A DNA stretch of 64,000 nucleotides from Spirochaeta africana DSM 8902 (GCF_000242595.2 NC_017098.1:930001-994000), one strand, 5' to 3'; positions 26,187-35,681 are shown, counted from the stretch's first letter. Notes: a model not told the origin generated them from the letters alone. Translations and numbers: made by a program.

Positions 26187-27962
26187 GTGGACACGCAGAC
26201 AATACGCGCACGAGCAGAGGAATATATCGCCCAGGAAGACAACGCAGCTTTTCGCGAAGAGGTACAGCAGCTGGTGAATGACGGCAATATGGAAGAGCTG
26301 TCGGATCGCTTCTACACCGACCTTGAGTTTGGAACCGGCGGTCTGCGCGGGGTAATCGGCGGCGGCTTTAATCGCATGAATACCCTGGTGCTGCGACGCG
26401 CCACCGAAGGCCTGGCCCGGTATGTGGATGCCAACGCCGGTGTAGCCGCGCCCAAGGCGGTTATCGGCCATGATAATCGACGCTGCAGCAAGGAGTTTGC
26501 CCTGGATGCAGCCCTGGTGTTTGCCGCACACGGCATCAAGACCTACCTTTTCGAGGATCTGCGACCTACCCCGCAGGTTTCGTTTGCGGTTCGAGAGCTT
26601 GGCTGTACCGTAGGTATTATGATTACCGCCAGCCATAACCCGCCGGAGTATAACGGCTACAAGGTGTACTGGGATGATGGGGCACAGGTGGTCGCGCCCC
26701 ACGACGCCGGAATTATTGCCGAGGTAAAGCAGGTCAGCGGTTCGGTGCCGGCCATGTCCAGGGAGGACGCCCTTTCGAAGGGACTGGTCGAGTATCTTGG
26801 ACAGGATTTTGATCGGAAATTCTTTCGTATGGCGTTGGACAATGTAGTATCTCCGCAGCTGTTTGCACAGCATGGCCAGGATCTGAAGATTGTCTACACC
26901 CCGCTGCATGGCACCGGTGCGTATCCGGTAGAGGCCGTCCTGAACGAGCTGCAGGTACCGGTGACTACCGTGCCGGAACAGCGCGATCCCGACACCGAGT
27001 TCTCCACCGTTGCCTCGCCCAACCCGGAAGAGGCAGCCGCACTGGACATGGCTGTTGCACTGGCCAAACAGCAGAACGCTGATATCGTTATGGGAACCGA
27101 TCCGGACGCAGACCGGCTGGGTATAGCCGTTCCCGATGGTGATGACTGGGTACTCCTGAACGGTAACCAGCTGGGAACCCTGCTGGTCGACTACATTTTT
27201 TCTGCACACAAGGCAGCCTGCAGCCTGCCGGAGAAGCCGGTATTTGCCAACACTGTAGTAACTACCGAGCTGCAGAACCGGATTGCGGAATCTTACGGCG
27301 CCACGACCTATCGTACCCTTACCGGATTCAAGCATATTGCTGGCGTTATCAGGAATCTGGAACTCAATCCTGGCACCGGCACCTTTCTGATGGGTGATGA
27401 GGAAAGCTACGGGTTTATGTTTGGCACCAAGGTTCGCGACAAGGATGCTATTTCTGCGGTACTGCTTACCGCCGAGATGACCCTGCATCATCGGGTACAG
27501 GGCAAGACGGTTATGGATCGCCTGCGAGAGATCTATCGTGAGTTTGGCTGGTATCGGGAGATCCTTGTCTCGAAGTACTTCAAGGGACAGTCCGGACTGG
27601 GGATCATGCAGGGGCTGATGGAAACCCTGCGCAACAATCCGCCGGCTGCAGTCGGGGATGCCCGGGTAGTCAAGGTAGCCGATTACCTGAGCGGTGAAAC
27701 CATCGACCCGGCAGCGGGAACCCGCACCAGGGATATCGATCTGCCCAGTTCCAATGTGCTGCAGTTCTTTGGCGAGGACGGCACCGTGGTCAGCGCCCGA
27801 CCTTCCGGCACCGAGCCCAAGATCAAGTTCTATGCATCGGTCCATACCGCTCCGGGAGTCGAGGACGCGAAGGCCGAACAGCAGCTGAATGCCGTAATCG
27901 AGAAACTGCAGGCAACCATTCATGGATGGATTGCTGCAGCCGAAGAAGCACACGCGGAGTAG
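26187..27962 (+). CDS. alpha-D-phosphohexomutase (phosphoglucomutase/phosphomannomutase)
   Basis: 591 residues, the length of the PgcA/PGM2-like branch. The active serine lies in ITASHNPPEYNGYKVYW near residue 149. The metal loop is GTDPDADRLGIAV, the sugar loop GDEESYGFM, and the phosphate loop RPSGTEPKIKFY. It interconverts hexose 1- and 6-phosphates for glycolysis, polysaccharide or cell-wall precursors. AGGG sits before the GTG/ATG region and the start retains the family N-terminus. It is followed after 3 bases by a DnaQ-like exonuclease gene. Confidence 0.93.
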   Translation: MDTQTIRARAEEYIAQEDNAAFREEVQQLVNDGNMEELSDRFYTDLEFGTGGLRGVIGGGFNRMNTLVLRRATEGLARYVDANAGVAAPKAVIGHDNRRCSKEFALDAALVFAAHGIKTYLFEDLRPTPQVSFAVRELGCTVGIMITASHNPPEYNGYKVYWDDGAQVVAPHDAGIIAEVKQVSGSVPAMSREDALSKGLVEYLGQDFDRKFFRMALDNVVSPQLFAQHGQDLKIVYTPLHGTGAYPVEAVLNELQVPVTTVPEQRDPDTEFSTVASPNPEEAAALDMAVALAKQQNADIVMGTDPDADRLGIAVPDGDDWVLLNGNQLGTLLVDYIFSAHKAACSLPEKPVFANTVVTTELQNRIAESYGATTYRTLTGFKHIAGVIRNLELNPGTGTFLMGDEESYGFMFGTKVRDKDAISAVLLTAEMTLHHRVQGKTVMDRLREIYREFGWYREILVSKYFKGQSGLGIMQGLMETLRNNPPAAVGDARVVKVADYLSGETIDPAAGTRTRDIDLPSSNVLQFFGEDGTVVSARPSGTEPKIKFYASVHTAPGVEDAKAEQQLNAVIEKLQATIHGWIAAAEEAHAE

Positions 27963-27965
27963 CGT

Positions 27966-28532
27966 ATGGATCCCAACACCTCTCTGGCAGAGATAACCCT
28001 GACCGCATTCGATTTTGAGACAACCGGGCTGCATGCCGGTATCGACAAGATTGTTGAGTTTGGCGCGGTCCAGTTTCGAGATGGACAGCAGGTCGGCAGC
28101 TTCGAGGCTCTCTGCAATCCCGGAATCCCCATTCATCCTGATGCGGCCCGCGTCAGCGGTATCACCGATGAAATGGTTGCCGGGGAGCCTTCGGTGCAGG
28201 AGGTCCTGCAGCAGTTTATCGGGTTTGTCGGCGACAGTGTGCTGATAGCCCACAACGCCCAGTTTGATCTGGGCTTCCTGCGGGCAGCCCTGCTGGAGTT
28301 CGGGCTGCCAGACATGAAAAATCAGGTGATCGATACCCAGAAGCTTGCCCAGAAGGCCTTTCCCGGGCAGAAGAGCTACTCTCTGCAGAACCTGGTGGCG
28401 TTCCTGGGTATTCCGCCGAACACCGCCCACCGTGCCAAAGATGATGCCTATATGTGTATGCGCCTGTTCACCGCTGCCGCCGACGCGCTCAGCTTTATGG
28501 GAGACATTACCATCGGTGAGGTGCTGGGGTAG
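27966..28532 (+). CDS. DnaQ-family 3'-5' exonuclease (DEDDh)
   Basis: 188 residues holding the three exonuclease motifs: AFDFETTGLHAG (residues 14-25), IAHNAQFDLGFL near 98, and AHRAKDDAYMCM near 158, with the His of the DEDDh subgroup. It could be a proofreading subunit (epsilon) or a stand-alone exonuclease. Epsilon proteins usually carry a longer C-terminal alpha-binding tail, which is short here. It starts 3 bases after the mutase stop and is probably cotranscribed. Confidence 0.9.
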   Translation: MDPNTSLAEITLTAFDFETTGLHAGIDKIVEFGAVQFRDGQQVGSFEALCNPGIPIHPDAARVSGITDEMVAGEPSVQEVLQQFIGFVGDSVLIAHNAQFDLGFLRAALLEFGLPDMKNQVIDTQKLAQKAFPGQKSYSLQNLVAFLGIPPNTAHRAKDDAYMCMRLFTAAADALSFMGDITIGEVLG

Positions 28533-28622
28533 GGCAGAAACCGTTTCCGGGGACGCCGCCGCGGTTGCCTCAGGGAAGGCAGCAGCGATTGCACCAGAGC
28601 CGCTGCCGAAGCGGGACCGGAG

Positions 28623-30698
28623 CTACTGCCGCAGCTGTTTTGCAATAGTCAGCGCGATAAACAGTTCCAGCGATTTTTTGTCGCGGATGCTTTCAAAAAC
28701 ATCCTTCTTGGCCAGATTACGTGCCATCTCCTGTACCCGTTCCAGCGTGGGGGTGCCGCGTTTGCGCAGCATGCGTCGGGCGTGATCTCTGGCCAGGTTC
28801 TCAACATCGATTGTCAGGTTTTTCCGGTGTTTGCGGTCGATAATGGTGTTCCAGCGTTCCAGCGCCGCCTGGCGGGCGTCTTCCGGATTATCGTATCCGC
28901 TGCTCAGACTCTGCAGCACTTCCTTGGCAGATGTTCGTATGCGCTCACGCTGCTGCGAGGAGGTCTCGGTTGTGCCGCCGCTGTCGGCGCTGCTGGTAGC
29001 GGCCGTATCGGTTTTCTGTGCCGCCGGGCGTGGCTTGCTCGGGCGTGGTGCTTTCCCGGCCTCGGCTGTACGGTCCCGTTCCTGGGCAAACTGCCGGGCG
29101 GTCTGGCGATTTTTTTCGCGCAGTTTGTGCCGCTCTGCCTCTTCCTCGCGATCAATGCCAATGAACAGCTTCTGGAGCATGCGAATCAGGCCGGCAAGCA
29201 CGGGAATGGTTTTCCAGACCGGCAGCAGCAGTTTGGCGTCCGAATAGAGGTTGGTCCTGTCCAGCTGAAAGAAACTGGACAGCGGTTTCAGCGTCAGTTT
29301 CTTGGTGTCCAGGATTTTTCGTAACTCGGCCTTGATCTGCTCGCTGAGCGGTACCTCGCGAGAAGCAAAATAGAGCAGAGAAAAGTCGAGCATCGCACTG
29401 AGCGACGGGTCAATGCGCGCCACCCGCTCCTGGATCGATGCCTCGAATGCATCCTGATTCTGCATCTCGACCAGGCGCACTCCCAGATTGAGTGCGCGGC
29501 TCCATTCCTTGATCAGATCCTGGTTCAGCCGCTCGCGCACCTTGCGGGCATGCTGGAAAAATGCCGGGAACAGCAGATCTTTGCGGACATACTCGCGACT
29601 TTCACCGCTGGTCAGACGCACCAGCGGCGGTATCTTTTCGTTTTCCCGGGGGACTTCGGCACGTTCGATATAGGAAATAATGTCCTGATGACTGAGTTTT
29701 TTGGTGAGTGGCACCCCGTTTTTATCGGTGAACTCGAAGATCTTGTTGGTGGTAAACAGAAAAGGCTCGGAGCGGAGGTGGGTTTCGAGCTGCTTCAGCG
29801 CCTGCTCACGGTCGTTCTCCCGCTGCAGCAGTGATTTGCGATGCGCCAGCAGCATACCCAGCAGGATTGAGGCCTGGATATAGTTCTGCTCGTTAATGGT
29901 CTTTTCTTTTTTCTCGGTATATTCCTTGGTGATCGTGGTGGTAATCTGAATCCAGAAATAATAGGAGAACTCGTTCGGCTTCCATATGTCCTCGAGGACG
30001 GTCTCCGGACGACTCAGGATTGCGGTAAAGGTATCCTCGACCAGTTTCTCCCGATGGCGGAAAACTGCCAGCATTTTCTGCCGCATATACGACTGATTGC
30101 GCTCATTGCGCAGGTAGAAGCGGATTTTCTGCAGGCAGATGAGAATCAGATCGCGGGACAGAAAGGCATAGGGAAGCAGCAGCGGTTCGATGTCAGCCGA
30201 AAAAATCAGCCGGATCAGGCGGTTGTCATGATCACGCGGACCATCCTGTTGCTCCTGCTCCCGTTTGACCTCTTCCATAAAGTCTACCAGCTGATCCTGC
30301 GCATTGACCGGGTGGATCAGATTCTCCGGTACATCCAGCGCAAGGCTGGTGACGGTTGGAAAGGGGATCTCCGGTTCGCGACGGATCTCATGCAGGCGCC
30401 GGGTAATCCTGCGGATAAAATAGCCGCAAAAGAAAACCCGGATAATTGCGCTGCCCTCCCGGGTAAGGACAACCTCACCAGCCTGTTCGGCCTCGAGTAA
30501 ACGCTTGACCACCTGAGCCGGGATATTGCGCAGGTTTGGCGAGGGAAAGCGGTTGGGAGTATGGCGAATGAAGCTGATAACCGACTGAACCAGCGTAGAT
30601 GTCATCATGACTGGATCGTTGTGCTTCTCGCTGCGCTCATACATGATGTCCAGAATGTCGTCCATATATAGCGTGGGGCTGGTACCCTCTGATTGCAT
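28623..30698 (-). CDS. large cytoplasmic protein of unknown function, probably spirochaete-specific
   Basis: 691 residues, mostly helical and charged, with no signal peptide or membrane helix. I recognise no domain. A disordered low-complexity linker (about 560-600: KAPRPSKPRPAAQKTD, then SADSGGTTETSSQQ) separates a long N-terminal helical body from a basic C-terminal helical part (RKHRKNLTIDVENLARDHAR). It stands alone on the minus strand between two plus-strand groups. AGGAGGG-like spacing before the start is not clear; the region ahead reads GAGAGAGGAACACT, which can serve. Confidence 0.65.
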   Translation of the reverse strand: MQSEGTSPTLYMDDILDIMYERSEKHNDPVMMTSTLVQSVISFIRHTPNRFPSPNLRNIPAQVVKRLLEAEQAGEVVLTREGSAIIRVFFCGYFIRRITRRLHEIRREPEIPFPTVTSLALDVPENLIHPVNAQDQLVDFMEEVKREQEQQDGPRDHDNRLIRLIFSADIEPLLLPYAFLSRDLILICLQKIRFYLRNERNQSYMRQKMLAVFRHREKLVEDTFTAILSRPETVLEDIWKPNEFSYYFWIQITTTITKEYTEKKEKTINEQNYIQASILLGMLLAHRKSLLQRENDREQALKQLETHLRSEPFLFTTNKIFEFTDKNGVPLTKKLSHQDIISYIERAEVPRENEKIPPLVRLTSGESREYVRKDLLFPAFFQHARKVRERLNQDLIKEWSRALNLGVRLVEMQNQDAFEASIQERVARIDPSLSAMLDFSLLYFASREVPLSEQIKAELRKILDTKKLTLKPLSSFFQLDRTNLYSDAKLLLPVWKTIPVLAGLIRMLQKLFIGIDREEEAERHKLREKNRQTARQFAQERDRTAEAGKAPRPSKPRPAAQKTDTAATSSADSGGTTETSSQQRERIRTSAKEVLQSLSSGYDNPEDARQAALERWNTIIDRKHRKNLTIDVENLARDHARRMLRKRGTPTLERVQEMARNLAKKDVFESIRDKKSLELFIALTIAKQLRQ

Positions 30699-30761
30699 AG
30701 TGTTCCTCTCTCCCGTAAAGTAAGGATAGCCTACAAATCCGGTGTGCGCAACCGATCCTGT

Positions 30762-30790
30762 TTGACAACCCTATACCCACAGCGTACAAT
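30762..30790 (+). promoter_or_regulatory. sigma-70 promoter, very short leader
   Basis: TTGACA at 30762-30767, 17 bases, TACAAT at 30785-30790, a near-consensus promoter. The predicted start of transcription falls about 3 bases before the lipoprotein ATG at 30800, so the mRNA would be leaderless or nearly so. Confidence 0.7.
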
Positions 30791-30799
30791 GAATCCAGA

Positions 30800-31339
30800 A
30801 TGAAAACGGTAAAAATTCTGAGCCCGGCTATGCTTATTATTACTCTCCTGCTGCTTGGTTGCGCTACCGAACCTGTGGAGTCGGAGTTGGAGCCGGAGCC
30901 GGCAGACCTGCCAACGGCAGTCGATGAACCAGCAGTGGAACCATCGGCCAACGGGGATTTTGAGGTAACCGAGGAACTCTACGAGCAGACATTCGAAGAG
31001 GTTGAGAGGGTTATTTCCCGACTGAACGAGATAATCAGTGTCGGTGACTATGAAGCATGGCTTGAGTATCTGACACCGGAGTATATCGAGGCCATTACCG
31101 CTCCCGAAAACCTTGCCGAGCTGAATGCCTCCCCGCTGCTGCAGCGAAACAACATCATAGTAGAGGATCTGCAGGACTATTTTGAGTATGTAGTAGTGCC
31201 CAGTCGGGCCAACCTGAGACTTGATGATCTTGAGTTTATCGATGATAATACAGTACAGGCGATCATGATAGTTCGTGATCGTCGTGCTATACTGTATCTG
31301 CTGCGCCGGTTGAACGGTGACTGGCGGATCAGTGTATAG
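30800..31339 (+). CDS. small lipoprotein of unknown function
   Basis: 179 residues, with a hydrophobic signal and lipobox LLLGC (Cys at about 22) followed by an acidic Pro/Glu-rich linker (SELEPEPADLP). The rest is a globular region with no recognised motif, containing ERVISRLNEIISVGDYEAW and ending LRRLNGDWRISV, reminiscent of small lumazine-binding/NTF2-like folds. It follows a strong promoter and precedes a HEAT-like secreted protein by 33 bases. Confidence 0.65.
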   Translation: MKTVKILSPAMLIITLLLLGCATEPVESELEPEPADLPTAVDEPAVEPSANGDFEVTEELYEQTFEEVERVISRLNEIISVGDYEAWLEYLTPEYIEAITAPENLAELNASPLLQRNNIIVEDLQDYFEYVVVPSRANLRLDDLEFIDDNTVQAIMIVRDRRAILYLLRRLNGDWRISV

Positions 31340-31372
31340 ATATGCAGTGAAAATGTAAGGAGATGCCTGAGT

Positions 31373-32098
31373 ATGAGCGCACGAAACGTTGGTAAGTATT
31401 TCGCAGCAGCGATACTGATACTGGGAGGGGCGGCTGTACTGTACGGTCAGCAAAATGGCGGCATGGCAACGATCGAGGAGCTCTACCTGAGCCAGGACAT
31501 CGATCTCCAGGTTGCGCGCAGCCAGGCACTCGGCGAGAATCGCGAGATGAAGCTGCTGGCCCTGCAGACCCTTCGCAGCATGATCGATGAAGGCATGGCC
31601 GACACCGCCGGCCCCGAGATTACCGCCATCCTGAATGTGCTGGCCACCGAGGGGACCTCCCGGCAGGTGCGCACCGGGAACAACACTGTAATCAATAACT
31701 TTCCTGACATCCGTCGCCAGGCAGTCGAACTGCTGTGGCAGGTGGGCGGCAATGGGGCCGAGGAGGCCATGAAGGGCGTGTTGCGCGACGATCCCGAGCC
31801 AATGGTGCTGGCCGAGGCAGTATACGGGCTGGGAATGATGGAAATATCAAACCCTGAAGAGGTTGCCGAGCATCTGGTGTACCTGCTGCGACGCTGGAAC
31901 GCCATGCCAGCACCCGACAACAACCTGGCCTTCTCGACCCTGTTGACGGTAGAGCGGCTTGCACAGCAGCACCCCGAGATTGCATCCAACCCGGAATTGA
32001 TCAATACCCTGTTAGGGATTGCGTCCGGCAACTACATCCGTGAGGTTCGCTTGAAGTCGATTGACGTGATCTCCGGGCTGCGTCACCGCGGCCGATAA
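31373..32098 (+). CDS. secreted HEAT-repeat-like protein
   Basis: 241 residues with a signal peptide (MSARNVGKYFAAAILILGG, cut near residue 26). The mature part is a run of helical repeats (MKLLALQTLRSMIDEG, then IRRQAVELLWQVGGNGAEEA, then MVLAEAVYGLGMMEISNPEE) like HEAT/armadillo scaffolds. It is likely periplasmic and involved in protein contacts. Start supported by AAGGAG about 13 bases upstream. Confidence 0.7.
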   Translation: MSARNVGKYFAAAILILGGAAVLYGQQNGGMATIEELYLSQDIDLQVARSQALGENREMKLLALQTLRSMIDEGMADTAGPEITAILNVLATEGTSRQVRTGNNTVINNFPDIRRQAVELLWQVGGNGAEEAMKGVLRDDPEPMVLAEAVYGLGMMEISNPEEVAEHLVYLLRRWNAMPAPDNNLAFSTLLTVERLAQQHPEIASNPELINTLLGIASGNYIREVRLKSIDVISGLRHRGR

Positions 32099-32110
32099 CC
32101 CCGGGGTCGA

Positions 32111-32860
32111 GTGCAGCCAGCTTTGATGAAACAGCAGCCCGGTAACGACATTACATCGCAGGATATCGATTCCCCGAGGAAGCAAGCACACCGGCTTGCT
32201 TCTTTTTTTCGCTATGCGCTTATCTGTATCAAGATCACAGCCATCGCCGTGGTGCTGTTCGTGGTATATGCCAACCTCGAGATCAGTCGGCAGGCCGAAG
32301 GCAAGCTGTTTGCCTCGGTACAGGAGGTGCCGCCACACACTGTGGGGATTGTTCTGGGTACAAGCTGGGCGTCACGATCAGGCACCCAGAACCGCTTTTT
32401 CGCCTATCGTATCCAGGCAACCGCGGCGTTGTACCGGGCGGGCAAGATTGATTATGTTCTGGCCAGTGGTGATAACCAGTTTCTGTCGTACAACGAACCA
32501 CGGCGCATGCGCCAGGAGCTGATCGATCTGGGGGTAGCCCCACAGCACATCTATCTGGATTATGCCGGCTTCTCCACTCTGGACTCCATGTATCGTGCCA
32601 GAAATGTATTTCAGCTGGACTCGGTACTGGTAATCAGTCAGGATTTCCAGAATGAGCGGGCGGTATTCCTTGGCGAGGCCGCCGGGCTTGATGTGCTCGG
32701 CTTTAATGCACGATCAGTCGATGGGTACGGTGGGGTGATGGTACGCGTGCGTGAATATTTTGCGCGAGCCAAGGCGTATCTCGATGTCCATATACTGCGG
32801 ACCCAGCCCCGGTTTCTCGGCGATCCGCTGACAATTCCTGGAACCCTATACAGCCAGTGA
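32111..32860 (+). CDS. SanA/YdcF (DUF218) family membrane-anchored protein
   Basis: 249 residues with one N-terminal membrane segment (about 35-55: ALICIKITAIAVVLFVVYA) and a DUF218 domain: IVLGTSWASRSG, then YVLASGDNQFLSYNEPRRMR, IYLDYAGFSTLDSMYRAR, VISQDFQNERAVFLGEAAG. E. coli SanA contributes to envelope barrier function, but its activity is not established. The last 15 bases overlap the 3' end of the GGDEF gene on the other strand. Confidence 0.85.
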   Translation: MQPALMKQQPGNDITSQDIDSPRKQAHRLASFFRYALICIKITAIAVVLFVVYANLEISRQAEGKLFASVQEVPPHTVGIVLGTSWASRSGTQNRFFAYRIQATAALYRAGKIDYVLASGDNQFLSYNEPRRMRQELIDLGVAPQHIYLDYAGFSTLDSMYRARNVFQLDSVLVISQDFQNERAVFLGEAAGLDVLGFNARSVDGYGGVMVRVREYFARAKAYLDVHILRTQPRFLGDPLTIPGTLYSQ

Positions 32861-33901
32861 TACCTGGTTGCGTCCGCTTCGTTTGGACATATACAAGGCC
32901 TTGTCGGCACGCTCAACCAGCATTTTGGTAGTTGTGTCGCGATCCTGGGACAGGTAGGCAACCCCAAGACTCAATGTGGTCTTGATGGTGGTGCCCTCAT
33001 GCGGCAGCTCGATTGCTTCGGTGTTTCGACGGATTCTCTCGGCAATGCAGCGGGCTGTTTCCGGGTCGGTATCGGGCAGCATAATAACAAACTCCTCGCC
33101 ACCATAGCGGGCGGCAATATCGGTCTGCCGAATACTGTTCAGGATAGTGTTGGCAACCGCCTTCAGCATCTGGTCGCCGCACAGATGGCCATAGGTGTCA
33201 TTCAGTGGTTTGAACTTGTCGATGTCACACATAATCAGGGATAACGGCTGATTGTGCACGGTTGCTTCTGCCTTGGCCTCCAGCAGTGCCGACTGAAAAT
33301 AGTGGCGGAGCTTCAGTCTGGTCATCATGTCGGTCGTAGTTATCTCGTAAAGAAAGGCGTTGTGCACCGCTATGCCAGCCAGTATGGCAATGTTCAGCAG
33401 GTATTCCCGTTCGGCAGTGCTGAACTCCTGACTGCCAATCCTGTCGGCAAGCACGATGATTCCGTTTACCACAGTTTTGGCACGCAGCGGGATGATAAGG
33501 GTAGGCCGCATATCCTGAAAGCCGGGGATATCGCTCAGGTCGCCGACAGCCTCGGTGATCTCCTCGTAGGTGTAGCTGCCAAAATTGGCTGTCAGGTAGG
33601 CAATCAGAGGGTGATTTCCCGGAATGGTGTAGTTCAGTTCCTGATCAAGCTCGAATCCGATATGACTGCGATGCAGCGTCAGGTCCGGTTCGTAGATATC
33701 GCGACGGGTGAACAGGCCTGCCTTCATCACCTGCATCTGCCCCATACAGGTGTACAGGATGGACTCGATCAGGGCGTGAAAATCCAGTGTAGAGTTCAAG
33801 CTCTTACTGATTTCGATCAGCTGCTTCAGATCGAAGATCTGCTTCTCGTACTCGGCTATCTGAGATTCAAGTTTTTCGTGCTCAACAGCCTGATTATCCA
33901 T
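32846..33901 (-). CDS. GAF-GGDEF protein, probable diguanylate cyclase
   Basis: 351 residues. A short coiled coil (1-30) leads into a GAF domain (about 35-170, with LIIPLRAKTVVNGIIVLADR) and a GGDEF domain whose active site reads GGEEF near residues 266-270 inside RYGGEEFVIMLPDTDP. GGEEF is a catalytically competent form. An I-site RxxD is not obvious. The product would be c-di-GMP, for which the PilZ protein at 5.7-6.6 kb is a candidate receptor. The start is the ATG at 33899-33901 with AAGGAG upstream; the longer frame is antisense to the neighbouring MCP. Confidence 0.88.
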   Translation of the reverse strand: MDNQAVEHEKLESQIAEYEKQIFDLKQLIEISKSLNSTLDFHALIESILYTCMGQMQVMKAGLFTRRDIYEPDLTLHRSHIGFELDQELNYTIPGNHPLIAYLTANFGSYTYEEITEAVGDLSDIPGFQDMRPTLIIPLRAKTVVNGIIVLADRIGSQEFSTAEREYLLNIAILAGIAVHNAFLYEITTTDMMTRLKLRHYFQSALLEAKAEATVHNQPLSLIMCDIDKFKPLNDTYGHLCGDQMLKAVANTILNSIRQTDIAARYGGEEFVIMLPDTDPETARCIAERIRRNTEAIELPHEGTTIKTTLSLGVAYLSQDRDTTTKMLVERADKALYMSKRSGRNQVSLAV

Positions 33902-33991
33902 GCAGGTATTACGCTCCTTAATCTGACTATCGGAAACTTTTCCGCTGTCCTTGACGCCATCATGATTGGCGCCGATACTGAAACCAGTATT

Positions 33992-35428
33992 ATGACCATT
34001 CAAAGAAAACTGCAGATCACCACACTGCTGTGTGCACTGCTGATACTGGCAGCTGCGGCGGCAAGTACATACTCCATCTATTCTGTACGCAAACAGCAGG
34101 GGATGCAAGAAATTCCTGCAAATACCCGTATGATACCCGCACTGGGTGCGCTCCTGGCAGTATCGCTCGGTCTGCTGCAGCACCGGGTACTGCGCCGTAC
34201 CTGGCAGGCTGCCAGGGACTTTCGGGTTGAGCCGGAAGCTGCCGGCAGCGATGTCCAGACACGACTGATACCGGAGGCAGCCGCCGCATATGCCTTGGCA
34301 GATGGCTGTCGGGGTCGGATTATCCACGCCATGCAGGCGGGTGCCGAAGCCGCTGCTGCGCTTCCCCGAAACAGGATATCCCGCCTGTCTGTTTCCGCTG
34401 CTGGAGGCGATTACGAGCATGCTGACAACCCCGGTATGGATTACGACTCCGGTGCAGAGCTGGCCATGGCAGTCGCAGCGGGGAACACACAGTCATCTGT
34501 GCAGGGAGTGGGGGAGATCGATGCACGGATGCACGCCTTGCCCGGCGAGATCCATGCCCAGACCCAGGCTGCAGCTGATGCGATCGCCGCGATTGCCCGG
34601 GCCGCTGCCGAGCTGAAACAGCGAATGAAGCTGCAGAGTGACGAACTGCAAACCGCAGATCACAACCAGGCCGGCATGCTGGACGCTGTCCGGCAGGCGG
34701 TGCAGACAAGTCACCATATCGATCATCGCCTGCACGAGGTGCAGCGGCTGCTGCAAAACGGCAATGCAGCGGTGGTGTACACGGTAGAGGAGATGCGCAG
34801 TGTCGAGCGCGATATTCGCGGCATACTGGATGTAATCCCGATCATCAACACCCTCGCAGAGCGAACCTCGCTACTGTCTATGAATGCGGCCATCGAGAGC
34901 GCCCATGCCGCCGATCACGGACTCGGGTTTGCGGTGGTTGCCGAGGAGATCGGCAAGCTTGCCGCAGAGTCCAGTCGCAATGCCGGCACCATCTCTGCGT
35001 CGCTGCACCGTACGGTAGAGCGGGTGCAGCAGGCACTGCAGGCCAGTGAGCACAGTTCCGAACTGTTTGATGGCCTGCGCAGTACCGTGGACGAGTTTAC
35101 CGCAGCCACCGCCGAGATTACCACCAGCCTGTCTGAGTTGTCCGCCGGCATGCACGAGATTCACCGTGCTGTCCAGGCAATCGTCGAAGCAACGCTTATT
35201 GTCGAACGCCTGACCGCGACCATGCAGGACGCTGGCGATGCAACCGGCACCACACTGACTGGCGGCAAAACCATGATGGAGGGCGTACAAAGCATGCTGG
35301 ATCAACTTGGCAGTACCGCCACTGCAACATCCGGTTATCATCGAATCCTGGCAGATGCACAGGAGGCAAGCAGTCGCAGCGCTGACGAGTTGCTGCGGCT
35401 GCTGCAATTCGAACCGGAAAACGGTTGA
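33992..35428 (+). CDS. methyl-accepting chemotaxis-like protein with minimal periplasmic part
   Basis: About 478 residues. Two membrane helices lie close together near the N-terminus (LCALLILAAAAASTY and MIPALGALLAVSLGLLQH) with only about 20 residues between, so there is no real periplasmic sensor and no HAMP domain. A long coil region leads to the MCP hairpin AERTSLLSMNAAIESAHAAD, then GFAVVAEEIGKLAAESSRNA. The signal is probably sensed in the membrane or cytoplasm. The start is uncertain: ATG at 33962 or 33992, neither with a good ribosome site. The frame extends far upstream only as antisense to the GGDEF gene. Divergent from it by 60-90 bases. Confidence 0.8.
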   Translation: MTIQRKLQITTLLCALLILAAAAASTYSIYSVRKQQGMQEIPANTRMIPALGALLAVSLGLLQHRVLRRTWQAARDFRVEPEAAGSDVQTRLIPEAAAAYALADGCRGRIIHAMQAGAEAAAALPRNRISRLSVSAAGGDYEHADNPGMDYDSGAELAMAVAAGNTQSSVQGVGEIDARMHALPGEIHAQTQAAADAIAAIARAAAELKQRMKLQSDELQTADHNQAGMLDAVRQAVQTSHHIDHRLHEVQRLLQNGNAAVVYTVEEMRSVERDIRGILDVIPIINTLAERTSLLSMNAAIESAHAADHGLGFAVVAEEIGKLAAESSRNAGTISASLHRTVERVQQALQASEHSSELFDGLRSTVDEFTAATAEITTSLSELSAGMHEIHRAVQAIVEATLIVERLTATMQDAGDATGTTLTGGKTMMEGVQSMLDQLGSTATATSGYHRILADAQEASSRSADELLRLLQFEPENG

Positions 35429-35453
35429 CAGTACAGTCTGCCTCTGGTATTAC
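35425..35453 (+). promoter_or_regulatory. promoter of tRNA-Gly
   Basis: TTGACA at 35425-35430, 17 bases, TATTAC at 35448-35453. The -35 box overlaps the MCP stop codon. The predicted start lies a few bases before the tRNA. Confidence 0.7.
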
Positions 35454-35464
35454 TATGCCCACGC

Positions 35465-35536
35465 GCGTCCGTCGTATAATGGTTATTACCCCAGCCTTCC
35501 AAGCTGGTGATGTCGGTTCGATTCCGATCGGACGCT
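35465..35536 (+). tRNA. tRNA-Gly, anticodon TCC
   Basis: 72-nt cloverleaf. The acceptor arm is GCGTCCG/CGGACGC with discriminator T, the anticodon loop CTTCCAA gives TCC between CAGC/GCTG arms, and the T-arm contains GGTTCGATTCC. CCA is not encoded. Promoter ahead and terminator directly behind. Confidence 0.95.
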
Positions 35537-35538
35537 GA

Positions 35539-35570
35539 AAGCCTGGAGCATCTGCTCCAGGCTTTTTTTG
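35539..35570 (+). terminator. intrinsic terminator after tRNA-Gly
   Basis: AGCCTGGAGCA and TGCTCCAGGCT form a perfect 11-bp stem around TC, followed by seven T. Confidence 0.95.
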
Positions 35571-35681
35571 TCTGCAGCGGTGGTGAGTGCTGGCGTTTGC
35601 AGACCCTGGTATTTTCTACTACGCTAGAGAAAAGCCTGCGTGTGGACTGCGTGTCCGGCAGGGTGCGGGCAGGAAAAGCAC

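Noticed and set aside
26121-28430. 769-codon open frame on the minus strand
   Set aside because: It is exactly antisense to the phosphohexomutase and exonuclease genes, both with full catalytic motifs. GC-rich codon bias leaves the opposite frame open. No domain is seen in it.
33254-33961. N-terminal extension of the second MCP by over 230 codons
   Set aside because: The extension is antisense to the GAF-GGDEF gene; the MCP starts just before its first membrane helix.
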